NCBI GenBank assembly: GCA_934796775.1
Contig: CAKVPH010000004.1
Coordinates: 62,001 to 126,000 of the forward strand
Source: an uncultured Clostridia bacterium
GTDB taxonomy: Bacteria; Bacillota; Clostridia; Christensenellales; Borkfalkiaceae
Direction: 5' to 3'
DNA: 64,000 bases
Of this stretch, positions 43,468 through 51,508 are shown one piece after another (the first letter of the stretch is position 1; each line of letters starts with the position of its first letter). The translations under genes were made by a program, and so were the position numbers. The notes under the pieces were generated by a model. It saw only the letters and a list, made by a program, of their open reading frames with translations, was not told the origin of the DNA and ran no database searches.

Positions 43468-43547
43468 TTTTTAAAACGCAAAACTTTTTAACCGGCTTTT
43501 ATGTCAACGGGTTATATAATCAGATATAAACCGTAAATACTCGATAA

Positions 43548-43901
43548 TCAGTCGTCGGACGCGATTCTTTCAAAATTATCGCCGTCTTCCCAAAGCTTTT
43601 CCAGATGATAGAACAGTCTGTTTTCGTCGTCGAAAATGTGAACGATGCAGTCGCCGTAATCTAAAACAGCCCATCTGCCCTCGCTTTCGCCTTCGCGGCG
43701 TTTAACGTCTACGCCCTGCTTTGATAAAGCTTCTTCAACGTATTCGCATAAAGCTTTTACCTGAGTTGTGGATCTTCCGCTTGCGATTATAAAATAATCG
43801 GTCAGCGAACTTTTTCTTTCAACGTTGATTTTTACTATATCCTGCGCTTTTTTAGCAACTAAAACGTTGCAGATTTCTTTTGTTAATGTTTTTGAATCCA
43901 T
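43548..43901 (-). CDS. rsfS: Ribosome silencing factor RsfS
   Basis: RsfS (YbeB/Iojap) binds L14 and prevents subunit joining when nutrients are scarce. 117 residues. Family blocks: the N-terminal AQDIVKINVERKSSLTDYFI, the central IASGRSTTQVKALCEYVEEA, the EGRWAVLDYGDCIVHIF stretch and the C-terminal YHLEKLW. It is normally next to nadD and yqeK, as here. Confidence 0.95.
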   Translation of the reverse strand: MDSKTLTKEICNVLVAKKAQDIVKINVERKSSLTDYFIIASGRSTTQVKALCEYVEEALSKQGVDVKRREGESEGRWAVLDYGDCIVHIFDDENRLFYHLEKLWEDGDNFERIASDD

Positions 43902-44074
43902 AATTTTTTTCCTTATTGTATTTATTTAGTTTGAGAAAATTTTTAATTTCGGTTTAAAAAATATCCCGCACGGTCGGATAATAAAAAATATCCCCCGTTA
44001 TATTATATGTTTTTTTCACGCCGCATTTATACAATGTGCAAAACACGCTTTTGCAAACGCTTGACATTGTAACA

Positions 44075-45190
44075 TTATTTGCCGTTATAGTATTCGTTTG
44101 CCTGCTCAGAAAGGTAATAAACGGGTTCGTTACCGCTTTTTAAAAACTTGTTAAGTTCAAAAACGCAAAGTTTAAAACCGCTTTCAAAGTCTTTATCCAC
44201 TGCAAGGCGCAATTCGTTTACGCCCGGAAAACTTCTGTTAGGCTCTAACAAATCTGCGGTGTAAATGATTTTTTCTAAAAGCGTCATATCGGGTTTTCCC
44301 GTGGTGTGCCATTTTATAGCCCCTAAAATTTCGCTATCGGTAACGCCTAAAACGTTTTCGGCAACGTATGCGCCAAGATATTGATGAATTATGGGTTCAG
44401 GCACGCCTTCCGGCAGCTTACAACCGGGGTAATCGGCAATGTTTAAATATTTAGCCGAATCGTGAAGCAGCGCGGCAAGCGCGGCTTTTTTTTCATCTGC
44501 ACCCGTGGCTTTTGCATATTTTACGGCAGTTACCATAACGCCTACGGTATGAATAAGTCTGGGAGTTTTTGAATGCTCGCGTACAAACAAGTGATATTTA
44601 TCGGGATTGTAAAGCGAATGCGTTTTAATATATTCGTAAACGCCGGCAGGCAAAAAACCGCTTGCGTCAAGCCCGAGCATAAGGTATTCTCTTATTAAAC
44701 TGCTCGAAATATCGCCGTCCGCTTTTATAACCTGCGGGATATAGCCGAAATGTTTTTTAAAATTCTCAACCGCGGCTGACGTATTTTCGCCCTTTCGCTC
44801 TGCAACAACAACGCGCGCATGCTTTAAAATCAAATCGGGATTTTTCCAGGTAGGAAAAGTAAGCAAACTATCCGTTCCCACAAGCAGAAATAACTCTGCA
44901 TCGGAGTATTTGTTTTTTAGCTTTTCAACCGTTAAATACGTGTAACTTTTGCCAACCGAATCTATCTCGGTGCGATCGGGAATTAGTTTTTCGTTACCGT
45001 TTACTGCAAGAGAGAGCATATTAAAACGCTCTTCCTTTGTGGCTTCGCTGCCGTCTTTAAAAGGCGAACACGCAGCGGGAATAAGAAGCGTTAAGTCGAG
45101 ATTAAGCTCGCTTGTAAACTTTTTACAAATATTTATATGGTCATTATGCACGGGATCGAAAGATCCGCCGAATATACCGATTTTTTTCAT
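44075..45190 (-). CDS. nadD: NadD-YqeK fusion: nicotinate-nucleotide adenylyltransferase with HD hydrolase
   Basis: 371 residues with two enzymes in one chain. About 1-190 is NadD (GIFGGSFDPVHNDH, with the nucleotidyl-transfer HxGH-like site, and GDISSSLIREY), which makes deamido-NAD. About 195-371 is a YqeK HD domain (RLIHTVGVMVTAVKYAK, LLHDSAKYL, IKWHTTGKPDM), a symmetrical Ap4A hydrolase family. The genes are adjacent in many Firmicutes; the fusion occurs in some Clostridia. rsfS follows downstream. Confidence 0.93.
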   Translation of the reverse strand: MKKIGIFGGSFDPVHNDHINICKKFTSELNLDLTLLIPAACSPFKDGSEATKEERFNMLSLAVNGNEKLIPDRTEIDSVGKSYTYLTVEKLKNKYSDAELFLLVGTDSLLTFPTWKNPDLILKHARVVVAERKGENTSAAVENFKKHFGYIPQVIKADGDISSSLIREYLMLGLDASGFLPAGVYEYIKTHSLYNPDKYHLFVREHSKTPRLIHTVGVMVTAVKYAKATGADEKKAALAALLHDSAKYLNIADYPGCKLPEGVPEPIIHQYLGAYVAENVLGVTDSEILGAIKWHTTGKPDMTLLEKIIYTADLLEPNRSFPGVNELRLAVDKDFESGFKLCVFELNKFLKSGNEPVYYLSEQANEYYNGK

Positions 45191-45196
45191 ACCGAA

Positions 45197-45225
45197 ATTT
45201 TATCACACTTTGCTTAAAAAAACAA
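45197..45225 (-). promoter_or_regulatory. Promoter of nadD-yqeK
   Basis: -35 TTGTTT (45225-45220), 17-bp spacer, -10 TAAAAT (45202-45197). This would give a very short leader. Confidence 0.6.
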
Positions 45226-45262
45226 GTTTATTTTTATAAAAACGCGGCAATAATCCCATTAT

Positions 45263-46093
45263 ATGAAGAGCTTAAATAATACGTATTTAATTTTTAAAGA
45301 AAAAACCGATTTTGCCTGCGTTTCGGATTCGCTTATTTCGGGGTTTTGCGCCTTTTTATTTTCCGCGTTTATTTTAAACTATTTTTCGTTAAAGTTTATT
45401 TTAAAAATATGTATTTCGGTAATATCAGGGCTTGCCGTATGTTTTTTGGTTTTTACCGCAAAAAACAAAAAATACGCTAAAAACGTAAAACTCAAAAGCG
45501 ACAAAAAACAACTGAAAAACATTCTGTCAGCACTTGAGATAATGCCCGATAACGAACTTATAGCCCTATTTTCAAGCCTTTTTAACAAAGCTGAAATACC
45601 GCACGAAACAAAAAAAGACCGTATAATCACAAAAAGCACGAGTTACTTTTTCGACTTTAATGCAGTTACCGATCGCAAAACCGCCTGCGAAAAAATAAGA
45701 AAAAGCAAAACGCAAAAAACGGCGTTGTTTTTAGTTAAAGCAACCGACGACTTAATAAATTTTGAAGCCGAAAGAAAAGATATTTTTCGTATAATTGACG
45801 CAACCGAGTTATTTAAATTAATTAAAAAATACCGGATGACTTTTCCGGCAATTTGCGGCGAACAAACTTTCAGCGAAAAAGCAAAACGTTTTAAAATTTT
45901 GTTTTTTACCAAAAAACGAGCGGTAACGCTTTGTTTTTCATCTGCGCTGCTGTTGTTTTTTTCTATGTTTTCGTTTTACCCGTTTTATTACAGACTGTTT
46001 GGTTTTATTCTGCTGATTTTAGCTGTATTGTGCCTGATTTTTGGAAAAAATAAACAGGATAGCAAAAGCGAGCTACCCTGCGATTTTACCTGA
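45263..46093 (+). CDS. Membrane protein of unknown function
   Basis: 276 residues with two hydrophobic helices near the N-terminus (about 22-62) and two near the C-terminus (about 218-262). Between them is a cytosolic region of about 150 residues rich in Lys, Phe and Ile (for example TTFPAICGEQ-like MTFPAICGEQTFSEKAKR). I do not recognise it. No clear ribosome site precedes the ATG. The gene is unusually rich in AAA and TTT codons. Confidence 0.65.
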   Translation: MKSLNNTYLIFKEKTDFACVSDSLISGFCAFLFSAFILNYFSLKFILKICISVISGLAVCFLVFTAKNKKYAKNVKLKSDKKQLKNILSALEIMPDNELIALFSSLFNKAEIPHETKKDRIITKSTSYFFDFNAVTDRKTACEKIRKSKTQKTALFLVKATDDLINFEAERKDIFRIIDATELFKLIKKYRMTFPAICGEQTFSEKAKRFKILFFTKKRAVTLCFSSALLLFFSMFSFYPFYYRLFGFILLILAVLCLIFGKNKQDSKSELPCDFT

Positions 46094-46123
46094 TAAATAC
46101 AAAAATTGCTTATTTTTAAGCTT

Positions 46124-46420
46124 TTAATCAAATTTTAAATGGTTAAAATCTTTTTTAGAGCTTTTTCTGTATAGAACAATTTTTTTGCCGATAACTTCAA
46201 CCACTTCGGCATTTAATTGTTCTGCAAGCGAAACGGCAAGAGCTTTTGCGTCTTCGTCGATATTGTTAAGCACGCTGATTTTGATAAGTTCGCGCGCTTC
46301 GAGCGCATCTGAAAGAGAGGCTATTAAATTATCGCTTATACCGCCTTTACCTATCTGGGTAACAGGCTGAATTGTCTGCGCGATAGAACGCGCTTTGCTT
46401 CTTTGTTTTGAGGTAAACAT
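46124..46420 (-). CDS. yhbY: YhbY family RNA-binding protein
   Basis: 98 residues of the CRM/YhbY fold, which associates with the large ribosomal subunit precursor. The sequence begins MFTSKQRSKARSIAQTIQPV and has QIGKGGISDNLIASLSDALE with the GKGG loop; the end is VVEVIGKKIVLYRKS. It is in the same direction as obgE, with a tandem repeat block between them. Confidence 0.93.
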   Translation of the reverse strand: MFTSKQRSKARSIAQTIQPVTQIGKGGISDNLIASLSDALEARELIKISVLNNIDEDAKALAVSLAEQLNAEVVEVIGKKIVLYRKSSKKDFNHLKFD

Positions 46421-46517
46421 ATATATTTCTCCGTAAACGCGAAACTATTTTTTCGCGTATTTTATTATAATTTTTGTGTTTTGTATTTAAATTTTTAAGA
46501 CAATTGCATTTTTGTGC

Positions 46518-46801
46518 GCGAAGGAGGGCTTAACACGGCTATTCGCGATGATAAAGCGGTCGTAGAGGGTTTTAGCGCGCGAAGAGCAAGGCAAGACCGA
46601 CCGAGTCGAAGGGGCGCGTACTTTTTGTACGTACCCCGAGCGAAGGAGGGCTTAACACAGCTATTCACGATAATCAAGCGGTCGTAGAGGGTTTTAGCGC
46701 GCGAAGAGCAAGGCAAGACCGACCGAGCCGAAGGGGCGCGTACTTTTTGTACGTAACCCGAGCGAAGGAGGGCTTAACACAGCTATTCGCGATGATAAAG
46801 C
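46518..46801. repeat. 122-bp tandem repeat, about 2.3 units, between obgE and yhbY
   Basis: Units start at 46518, 46640 and 46762 with GCGAAGGAGGGCTTAACAC; the third is cut after 40 bp, four bases from the obgE stop codon. Units 1 and 2 differ at only a few positions. Each full unit is GC-rich compared with its surroundings and holds the hairpin CGTAC-TTTTT-GTACG and several CGAAGG/CGAAGAG boxes. Reading frames through it differ from any gene here, so it is not a coding repeat. Confidence 0.9.
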
Positions 46802-46804
46802 ACT

Positions 46805-48070
46805 CTACTGGATGAAATCAAATTCGATATCCCCTATAACTATTACGCTTCCTTCCTTGGCTCCTCGCTTGGTTAAAGCGGAGATAACTCCTTTTTCGCG
46901 AAGAGTTTTTTGGAAATAGGCGAGAGAATCGGCGTCGTTTAAAACGACGTTACGCTCTAACAAATCGACAAGCGGACCGATAACAACAAAGGTGTTCTCG
47001 TCTTCTTTTTCAATTTCAAAATCGTTAAGATTTTTCTTTTCGTAAACGTAAGGTTCAAATTCAATGGGTTTTACGGGGGGCAAAGCTGCAATTTCGTCGG
47101 ATACGGCGTCTAAAAGTTCTTCAACTCCGTCCGTTCCGAGCGCAGACATGCAATATATAGCATATTTTTTGGAATATTTCTTTTTGAAACGCTTGATATT
47201 TTCTTCCGCGCCGAATATATCGGTTTTGTTAAGCGCGACTATCTGCTTTAAAGAAGCGAGTTTTTCACTGTAACAAGCAAGCTCTTCGTTGATCTTTTTA
47301 AAATCCTCTAACGGATCGCGCCCTTCTACGCCCGAAATATCCACTACGTGAACGAGCATTCTCGTGCGTTCGATATGGCGCAAAAATTCATGGCCGAGCC
47401 CGGCGCCTGAAGACGCGCCCTCTATAAGCCCCGGAATATCGGCAACGATAAAGTCGTTTTCGTTGTGCCTTACCACGCCGAGATTAGGCGTAAGCGTTGT
47501 AAAATGATAATTTGCAATTTTTGGCTTAGCACCCGAAATTTTTGATAAGAGCGTGGATTTTCCTACGTTAGGAAATCCCACAAGTCCTACGTCAGCTATA
47601 ATTTTAAGCTCTAAATTTACGCGTTTTATCTCGGTTTTTTCGCCTTTTTGCGCAAAATGCGGCGCGTGACGGGTACTAGTGCAAAATCTTTTATTGCCCT
47701 TTCCTCCGTTACCGCCCTGCAAAACGAGTTGCTTTTGTCCGTCGTAAAAAATATCGCAAATTATATTTTCGGTTTCGGCGTCCTTTACGACCGTACCGAG
47801 CGGAAGCGGAATAATTATGTCTTCTCCGCGCCTGCCCGTGCAGTTTTTGGTATCGCCCTTTTGCCCGTCTTCGGCAAAAAATTTATGTTTGAACTGGAAA
47901 TCCAGCAGGCTCGTCTTGTGCTTGTCCCCAACGAAAATCACGTTACCGCCGCTTCCGCCGTCGCCGCCGTCAGGTCCGCCGTCCGGCACGCCTTTATAGC
48001 GGATAAAAGAAGTGCAACCGTCGCCGCCGTCACCCGCTTTAATCAATATACTCTCTTTATCAACAAACAT
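46805..48070 (-). CDS. obgE: GTPase ObgE/CgtA
   Basis: A ribosome-associated GTPase needed for 50S assembly and stress responses. 421 residues. The Gly-rich Obg domain (GDGGDGCTSFIRYKG and GGPDGGDGGSGG) fills about 1-158. The G domain shows GFPNVGKSTLLS (G1), DIPGLIEGAS (G3) and NKTD (G4). The C-terminal OCT domain (about 345-421) is present. It follows nth in the same direction; rplU and rpmA, often upstream, are absent here. Confidence 0.97.
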   Translation of the reverse strand: MFVDKESILIKAGDGGDGCTSFIRYKGVPDGGPDGGDGGSGGNVIFVGDKHKTSLLDFQFKHKFFAEDGQKGDTKNCTGRRGEDIIIPLPLGTVVKDAETENIICDIFYDGQKQLVLQGGNGGKGNKRFCTSTRHAPHFAQKGEKTEIKRVNLELKIIADVGLVGFPNVGKSTLLSKISGAKPKIANYHFTTLTPNLGVVRHNENDFIVADIPGLIEGASSGAGLGHEFLRHIERTRMLVHVVDISGVEGRDPLEDFKKINEELACYSEKLASLKQIVALNKTDIFGAEENIKRFKKKYSKKYAIYCMSALGTDGVEELLDAVSDEIAALPPVKPIEFEPYVYEKKNLNDFEIEKEDENTFVVIGPLVDLLERNVVLNDADSLAYFQKTLREKGVISALTKRGAKEGSVIVIGDIEFDFIQ

Positions 48071-48088
48071 ATTTTCACCCGTCTATAT

Positions 48089-48119
48089 GCCGATAATCGA
48101 CTTATAGCCCTTTGTTTTT
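48089..48119 (+). repeat. Dispersed palindromic element overlapping the end of nth
   Basis: Exact core GATAATCGACTTATAG (48092-48107). Read on the minus strand, its CTATAA gives the last Leu codon and the stop codon of nth. Confidence 0.75.
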
Positions 48120-48737
48120 ATAGTAATAACATAAATCCGACAACTCGCACGAACTGCAGGAAGGATTTCTTGAATGGCAAACCTCACGTCCGAAGAATAT
48201 CAGATAATGATGACAATCCGCCCACATATTTTCAGGCAGGGCGGCTTTTAACTGAAGTTCCGTTTTTTCCGGCGTAGCGGCGGACGCAAGTCCGAGTCTG
48301 TTTGAAACGCGAAAAACGTGAGTATCTACCGCAATTGTCTGTTTTTTAAAAGCCACTGCCGAAACTACGTTCGCAGTTTTTTGTCCTACCCCCGCAAGGG
48401 ATTTAAGCTCAGTAAAATCTTCAGGTACTTTGCCTCCGAATTTTTCGATTATATCTTTGCTTGCAGCTAAAATATGCTTAGCTTTATTATGATAAAATCC
48501 GCAGGAATAAATGTATTTTTCAAGTTCTTCCTGACTAAGTTCAAGCATTTTTTGGGGCGTGGAATATTCTTTGAACAAAACTTCGGTTACTTTGTTCACG
48601 CGCGCGTCGGTACACTGCGCGGATAAAATAACAGCCACTAACAGCTCATAGTCCGAATTGAATTTTAGAGCCGGCACGGGATTAGGATACCTTTTTTGCA
48701 AACGTTCAATTAACTTTTTTACAGATACCTCGTCCAT
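48102..48737 (-). CDS. nth: Endonuclease III
   Basis: A DNA glycosylase/AP lyase for oxidised pyrimidines. 211 residues. The helix-hairpin-helix LKSLAGVGQKTANVV (about 107-121) contains the catalytic Lys, the catalytic Asp is in AVDTHVFRVSNRLG (about 137), and the iron-sulfur cluster ligands follow the pattern C-x6-C-x2-C-x5-C near the C-terminus. The last residues GL and the stop come from the dispersed repeat. Confidence 0.96.
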   Translation of the reverse strand: MDEVSVKKLIERLQKRYPNPVPALKFNSDYELLVAVILSAQCTDARVNKVTEVLFKEYSTPQKMLELSQEELEKYIYSCGFYHNKAKHILAASKDIIEKFGGKVPEDFTELKSLAGVGQKTANVVSAVAFKKQTIAVDTHVFRVSNRLGLASAATPEKTELQLKAALPENMWADCHHYLIFFGREVCHSRNPSCSSCELSDLCYYYKNKGL

Positions 48738-48808
48738 ACAAGCATTTTTCCCTATTTGGCATTATTCTAACATATTTTAACACACAAAGCGTATTTATGC
48801 AAGTTTTT

Positions 48809-48883
48809 TAAAGCGGACATTGCTATTTCTCGTTTTACTGCAATACAAAACCGCATCAAAACAAAAAAATAACGTCCGCTTTT
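48809..48883 (-). terminator. Long stem-loop after the DUF3343 gene
   Basis: AAGCGGAC pairs with GTCCGCTT across about 55 bases that also contain a TTGC/GCAA inner pair. Weak, but placed as a terminator. Confidence 0.45.
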
Positions 48884-48897
48884 GATAAAAGAAAAAT

Positions 48898-49152
48898 TTA
48901 AACCACTCGGGTAAGGCTACTTTTTAATCCGCTCCGTTTGATTTTAAAAATGCCGTAAAAGGTCTGAAAATCGCCGTTTCTGATTATACCCCACGCGCCC
49001 ATTGCATAATTATCGGCTATTGCGACGGCAAGTCCGCATCCTATTTTTATTTCCTTAGGGGTAGAAACCACTTTGCCGCCTATTCCTACCCGTCTTGCTC
49101 TTTCCATAAACGAAAAAACTTCCGTTTTGCTTTTAAAGACCACTACCGTCAT
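48898..49152 (-). CDS. DUF3343 family protein
   Basis: 84 residues. MTVVVFKSKTEVFSFMERAR, the GGKVVSTPKEIKIGCGLAVA stretch with the conserved Cys and the closing FYGIFKI match DUF3343, a family found with selenium or sulfur handling genes and proposed to carry Se or S on the Cys. It is divergent from a cysteine desulfurase, which strengthens this idea. GGAGG site. Confidence 0.85.
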   Translation of the reverse strand: MTVVVFKSKTEVFSFMERARRVGIGGKVVSTPKEIKIGCGLAVAIADNYAMGAWGIIRNGDFQTFYGIFKIKRSGLKSSLTRVV

Positions 49153-49268
49153 AAAATCCTCCTTTGTAATTCTAAATTAAGCACTCAAAACATATGCACG
49201 AACAAATATTTAAAACATATATTTGCTCATAGTATAATATATTAAAAAAGAGGACAAAACGTGAAAAA

Positions 49269-50402
49269 ATGATTTATTTCGACAATGCGGCAACAGGCGG
49301 ATATAAACCGCCACGCGTAATTGAAGCGGCAACCAACGCCATAAAGTACATGAGCGTAAACGCGGGACACAGCGGACACAAACGAGCCGTAATCGCCGAA
49401 GAATACGTTTATAAAACGAGAAAGCTTTTATGTGATTTTTTTAATGCCGATAAGCCCGAACGCGTTATTTTTACCAAAAATTGTACCGAAGGACTGAACA
49501 CCGCCATTTTCGGGCTTGTAAACAAGGGAGATAACGTAGTTACTTCGGTTTTCGAGCATAACAGCGTTCTTCGTCCGCTTTTTTTCTTAGAGAAAAAAGG
49601 TATTATTTCACTTACAGTAATAAAACCGAAAAATAACGCCGTTTTTAAAGAAGACGTTGAAAACGTTCTGAAAAAAAATACCGCCCTGGTCTGTTTGACG
49701 GGAGCATCCAACGTTACAGGCGAAATTAACGATTACGAAGCTATAGGCAGACTTTTGCGCAATTTGAACATAACTTTTCTGCTTGACGCGGCGCAAACTG
49801 CAGGGCATACTTTTATCGATATGAAAAAACATTCCATAGACGTTTTATGTTTTTCAGGGCATAAAGGAATGAACGGAATTCAAGGTTCGGGCGGGCTGAT
49901 TTTTAATAAAAACGTGAATATCCGACCGCTTATGTACGGCGGAAGCGGTACCGAAAGTTTTTCGCCTGTACCGTCGGGATATCCCGAACTTTTGGAATGC
50001 GGAACAATGAATCTGCCTGCTGTCGCTTCGCTTTTTGAAGGAACAATTTACAATGCGCAAAACTTAAACCTTAAACAGCGCAGGTTATTAGAACTTACCG
50101 CATATTTTATAGACCGTGTTTCCTGCATAAAGGGAGTAAAACTTTTTTCAAGCAAAAATCCCGTGGGAATAGTTTCGTTTGCTTTCAAAGACTATTCGTC
50201 ACAGGAAATTGCGGGAGTTCTTTCAGAACACTTCGATATCGCCGTACGCGGAGGATATCATTGCGCGCCGCTTTGCCACGAGTTTTTAGGCACAAAGTTA
50301 AACGGACTAACCCGTGTAAGCTTTAACGAAACCAACACCGAAGAAGAAATCGATTTATTTGCGAATTCTTTAATAAACGCCGAAGACTACATATACAATT
50401 AA
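49269..50402 (+). CDS. Cysteine desulfurase-like PLP enzyme (class V aminotransferase fold)
   Basis: 377 residues. MIYFDNAATGGYKPPRV begins the fold. The PLP lysine is in VLCFSGHKGMNGIQG (about 197), and the catalytic loop RGGYHCAPLCHEFLGT (about 330) has the persulfide Cys. It resembles the selenium-linked desulfurase subgroup (TIGR01977 type) more than NifS/IscS. The divergent DUF3343 gene suggests a shared role in delivering sulfur or selenium. A three-codon mini-frame (GTG AAA AAA TGA) overlaps the ATG. Confidence 0.88.
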   Translation: MIYFDNAATGGYKPPRVIEAATNAIKYMSVNAGHSGHKRAVIAEEYVYKTRKLLCDFFNADKPERVIFTKNCTEGLNTAIFGLVNKGDNVVTSVFEHNSVLRPLFFLEKKGIISLTVIKPKNNAVFKEDVENVLKKNTALVCLTGASNVTGEINDYEAIGRLLRNLNITFLLDAAQTAGHTFIDMKKHSIDVLCFSGHKGMNGIQGSGGLIFNKNVNIRPLMYGGSGTESFSPVPSGYPELLECGTMNLPAVASLFEGTIYNAQNLNLKQRRLLELTAYFIDRVSCIKGVKLFSSKNPVGIVSFAFKDYSSQEIAGVLSEHFDIAVRGGYHCAPLCHEFLGTKLNGLTRVSFNETNTEEEIDLFANSLINAEDYIYN

Positions 50403-50461
50403 AAATAATTAAAAGTCGGCTTTGATTAAAAAAATATGTATAATTATTTTTAATCACCGCC

Positions 50462-50776
50462 CTACTTTGTATTTTTAATGCGCTCAACTACTTTTTCAAG
50501 CTGATTTCTTTGAGATTTTGAAAGCATAGGCGAAACCGAAGCGACAAAATTTTCTATTTCGCTGTCGGAAAGCGTTCCGGCATTTCTTGCCCGCGAGGCT
50601 TCCGCAAATATGGCGGACAACAGCTCCGACTGACTTGCGCCCTCGTATTTTGCCGAGATGTTTTTAAGCATTTCAAACGCCGTACCGTTACCGTCAAACG
50701 GATTATTTCCGCCACCCGACTTGTTGTTTTTTGCATTATCGTTAAAATTTTGGGAATATTCGCTGAATTTTTTCAT
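50462..50776 (-). CDS. Small hypothetical protein
   Basis: 104 residues from an ATG eight bases after GGAG. The first 40 residues are Asn/Gly/Ser-rich (NKSGGGNNPFDGNG); the rest is helical (GASQSELLSAIFAEASRARN and SKSQRNQLEKVVERIKN). Cytosolic by prediction. It is divergent from the next small gene with 68 bp between starts, and they may be functionally linked. No family recognised. Confidence 0.65.
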   Translation of the reverse strand: MKKFSEYSQNFNDNAKNNKSGGGNNPFDGNGTAFEMLKNISAKYEGASQSELLSAIFAEASRARNAGTLSDSEIENFVASVSPMLSKSQRNQLEKVVERIKNTK

Positions 50777-50844
50777 TAACAAAACTCCGTATCGTATAAT
50801 ATAAATATGCAAAACATACGATATAATGTTAAAAAGAGAGAAAT

Positions 50845-51216
50845 ATGAACCTATTATTGATTGTTGCCGTGTTGTTTTTTATGTTAGCCAAAAATCAAAA
50901 AAGTGACCTTACGGGGCTTTTGCAGGGCGTAAGCGTTGAAGACGCCATTTCACTTTTAAAAAACTTTGGAATAAACGAAGATCTTGCCGATTCGCTCGCC
51001 GAACTTATTCCTAAAATAATGTCCGGAAACGCTGATATTGCAGGCATTTTAAAAAGCGTTTTGCCGCTCGTAGTTTCTCTTTCGCAAAATCGCGGAGGGT
51101 TCTCGCAAAATCAATCTGAAAAAAACGACGATTTTTCTTCGGGTGAAGGTATTTCACCCATAGGCGAGTTTGCTCCGCAAATCGTTACCGATGGTTTAAA
51201 AAGCTATTTTGAATGA
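50845..51216 (+). CDS. Small hypothetical membrane-anchored protein
   Basis: 123 residues. A short hydrophobic N-terminus (MNLLLIVAVLFFMLA) is followed by helices (VEDAISLLKNFGINEDLADS) and a Ser/Asn-rich linker. TATAAT and GAGAG precede the ATG. Unknown family; divergent partner of the 104-residue protein. Confidence 0.65.
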   Translation: MNLLLIVAVLFFMLAKNQKSDLTGLLQGVSVEDAISLLKNFGINEDLADSLAELIPKIMSGNADIAGILKSVLPLVVSLSQNRGGFSQNQSEKNDDFSSGEGISPIGEFAPQIVTDGLKSYFE

Positions 51217-51291
51217 GCGTTATAAATCGTCATTTGTAACGTTTGCTTTATAATTCCGCAATATCAGCACTTATAAATATCAGCACTTATA

Positions 51292-51337
51292 TTTATAGTC
51301 GATTATTGCTTGATAATCAACTTATAGCTTTACTTTT
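51292..51337 (+). repeat. Dispersed palindromic element, A-variant, preceded by an inverted partial copy
   Basis: A-variant core GATAATCAACTTATAG at 51312-51327, followed by CTTTACTTTT. Immediately before it, TATAGTCGATTATTGC is nearly the same core on the other strand, making an inverted pair. Confidence 0.65.
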
Positions 51338-51344
51338 ACAAAAA

Positions 51345-51383
51345 AATAAGCGGCTACGTTTTTTAGTAGTCGCTTGTTTTATT
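51345..51383 (+). terminator. Terminator after the small membrane protein gene
   Basis: AAGCGGCTAC pairs with GTAGTCGCTT, followed by GTTTTATT. Confidence 0.75.
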
Positions 51384-51388
51384 ACGTC

Positions 51389-51429
51389 AAAAAAGCGAGA
51401 GATTGAACTGACAATCTCTCGCTTTTTAT
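51389..51429 (-). terminator. Bidirectional terminator downstream of clpB
   Basis: AAAAGCGAGAGATTG pairs perfectly with CAATCTCTCGCTTTT; strong in both directions. Confidence 0.9.
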
Positions 51430-51439
51430 TGCAGCTTTA

Positions 51440-51470
51440 CTGCGATAACGGTGCTATAGGCTTACTTTTG
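51440..51470 (+). repeat. Diverged copy of the dispersed element near clpB
   Basis: TGCGATAACGGTGCTATAG then GCTTACTTTTG. Its loop has changed, and ATAACGGTGC can also pair with GCACCGTTAT at about 51484-51493. Confidence 0.45.
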
Positions 51471-51508
51471 CTATTTTTCACCCGCACCGTTATATAATTT
51501 TTCAGCCG

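Noticed and set aside
4853..45563. Near matches to the dispersed core inside dxr (4853), the ABC permease (39751 and 40465) and the membrane protein gene (45548)
   Set aside because: They have 12-14 of 16 matches and are explained by common codon runs such as Leu-Ile-Ala or the family-conserved KSLPIS segment, so I did not count them.
46495..46716. A 73-codon minus-strand reading frame across the 122-bp repeats
   Set aside because: It has no ribosome site, reads through repeat units in frame only by length, and shows no protein-like composition.
46518..46801. The tandem repeat as a CRISPR array
   Set aside because: Units are contiguous, 122 bp long and have no unique spacers; no cas genes are present.
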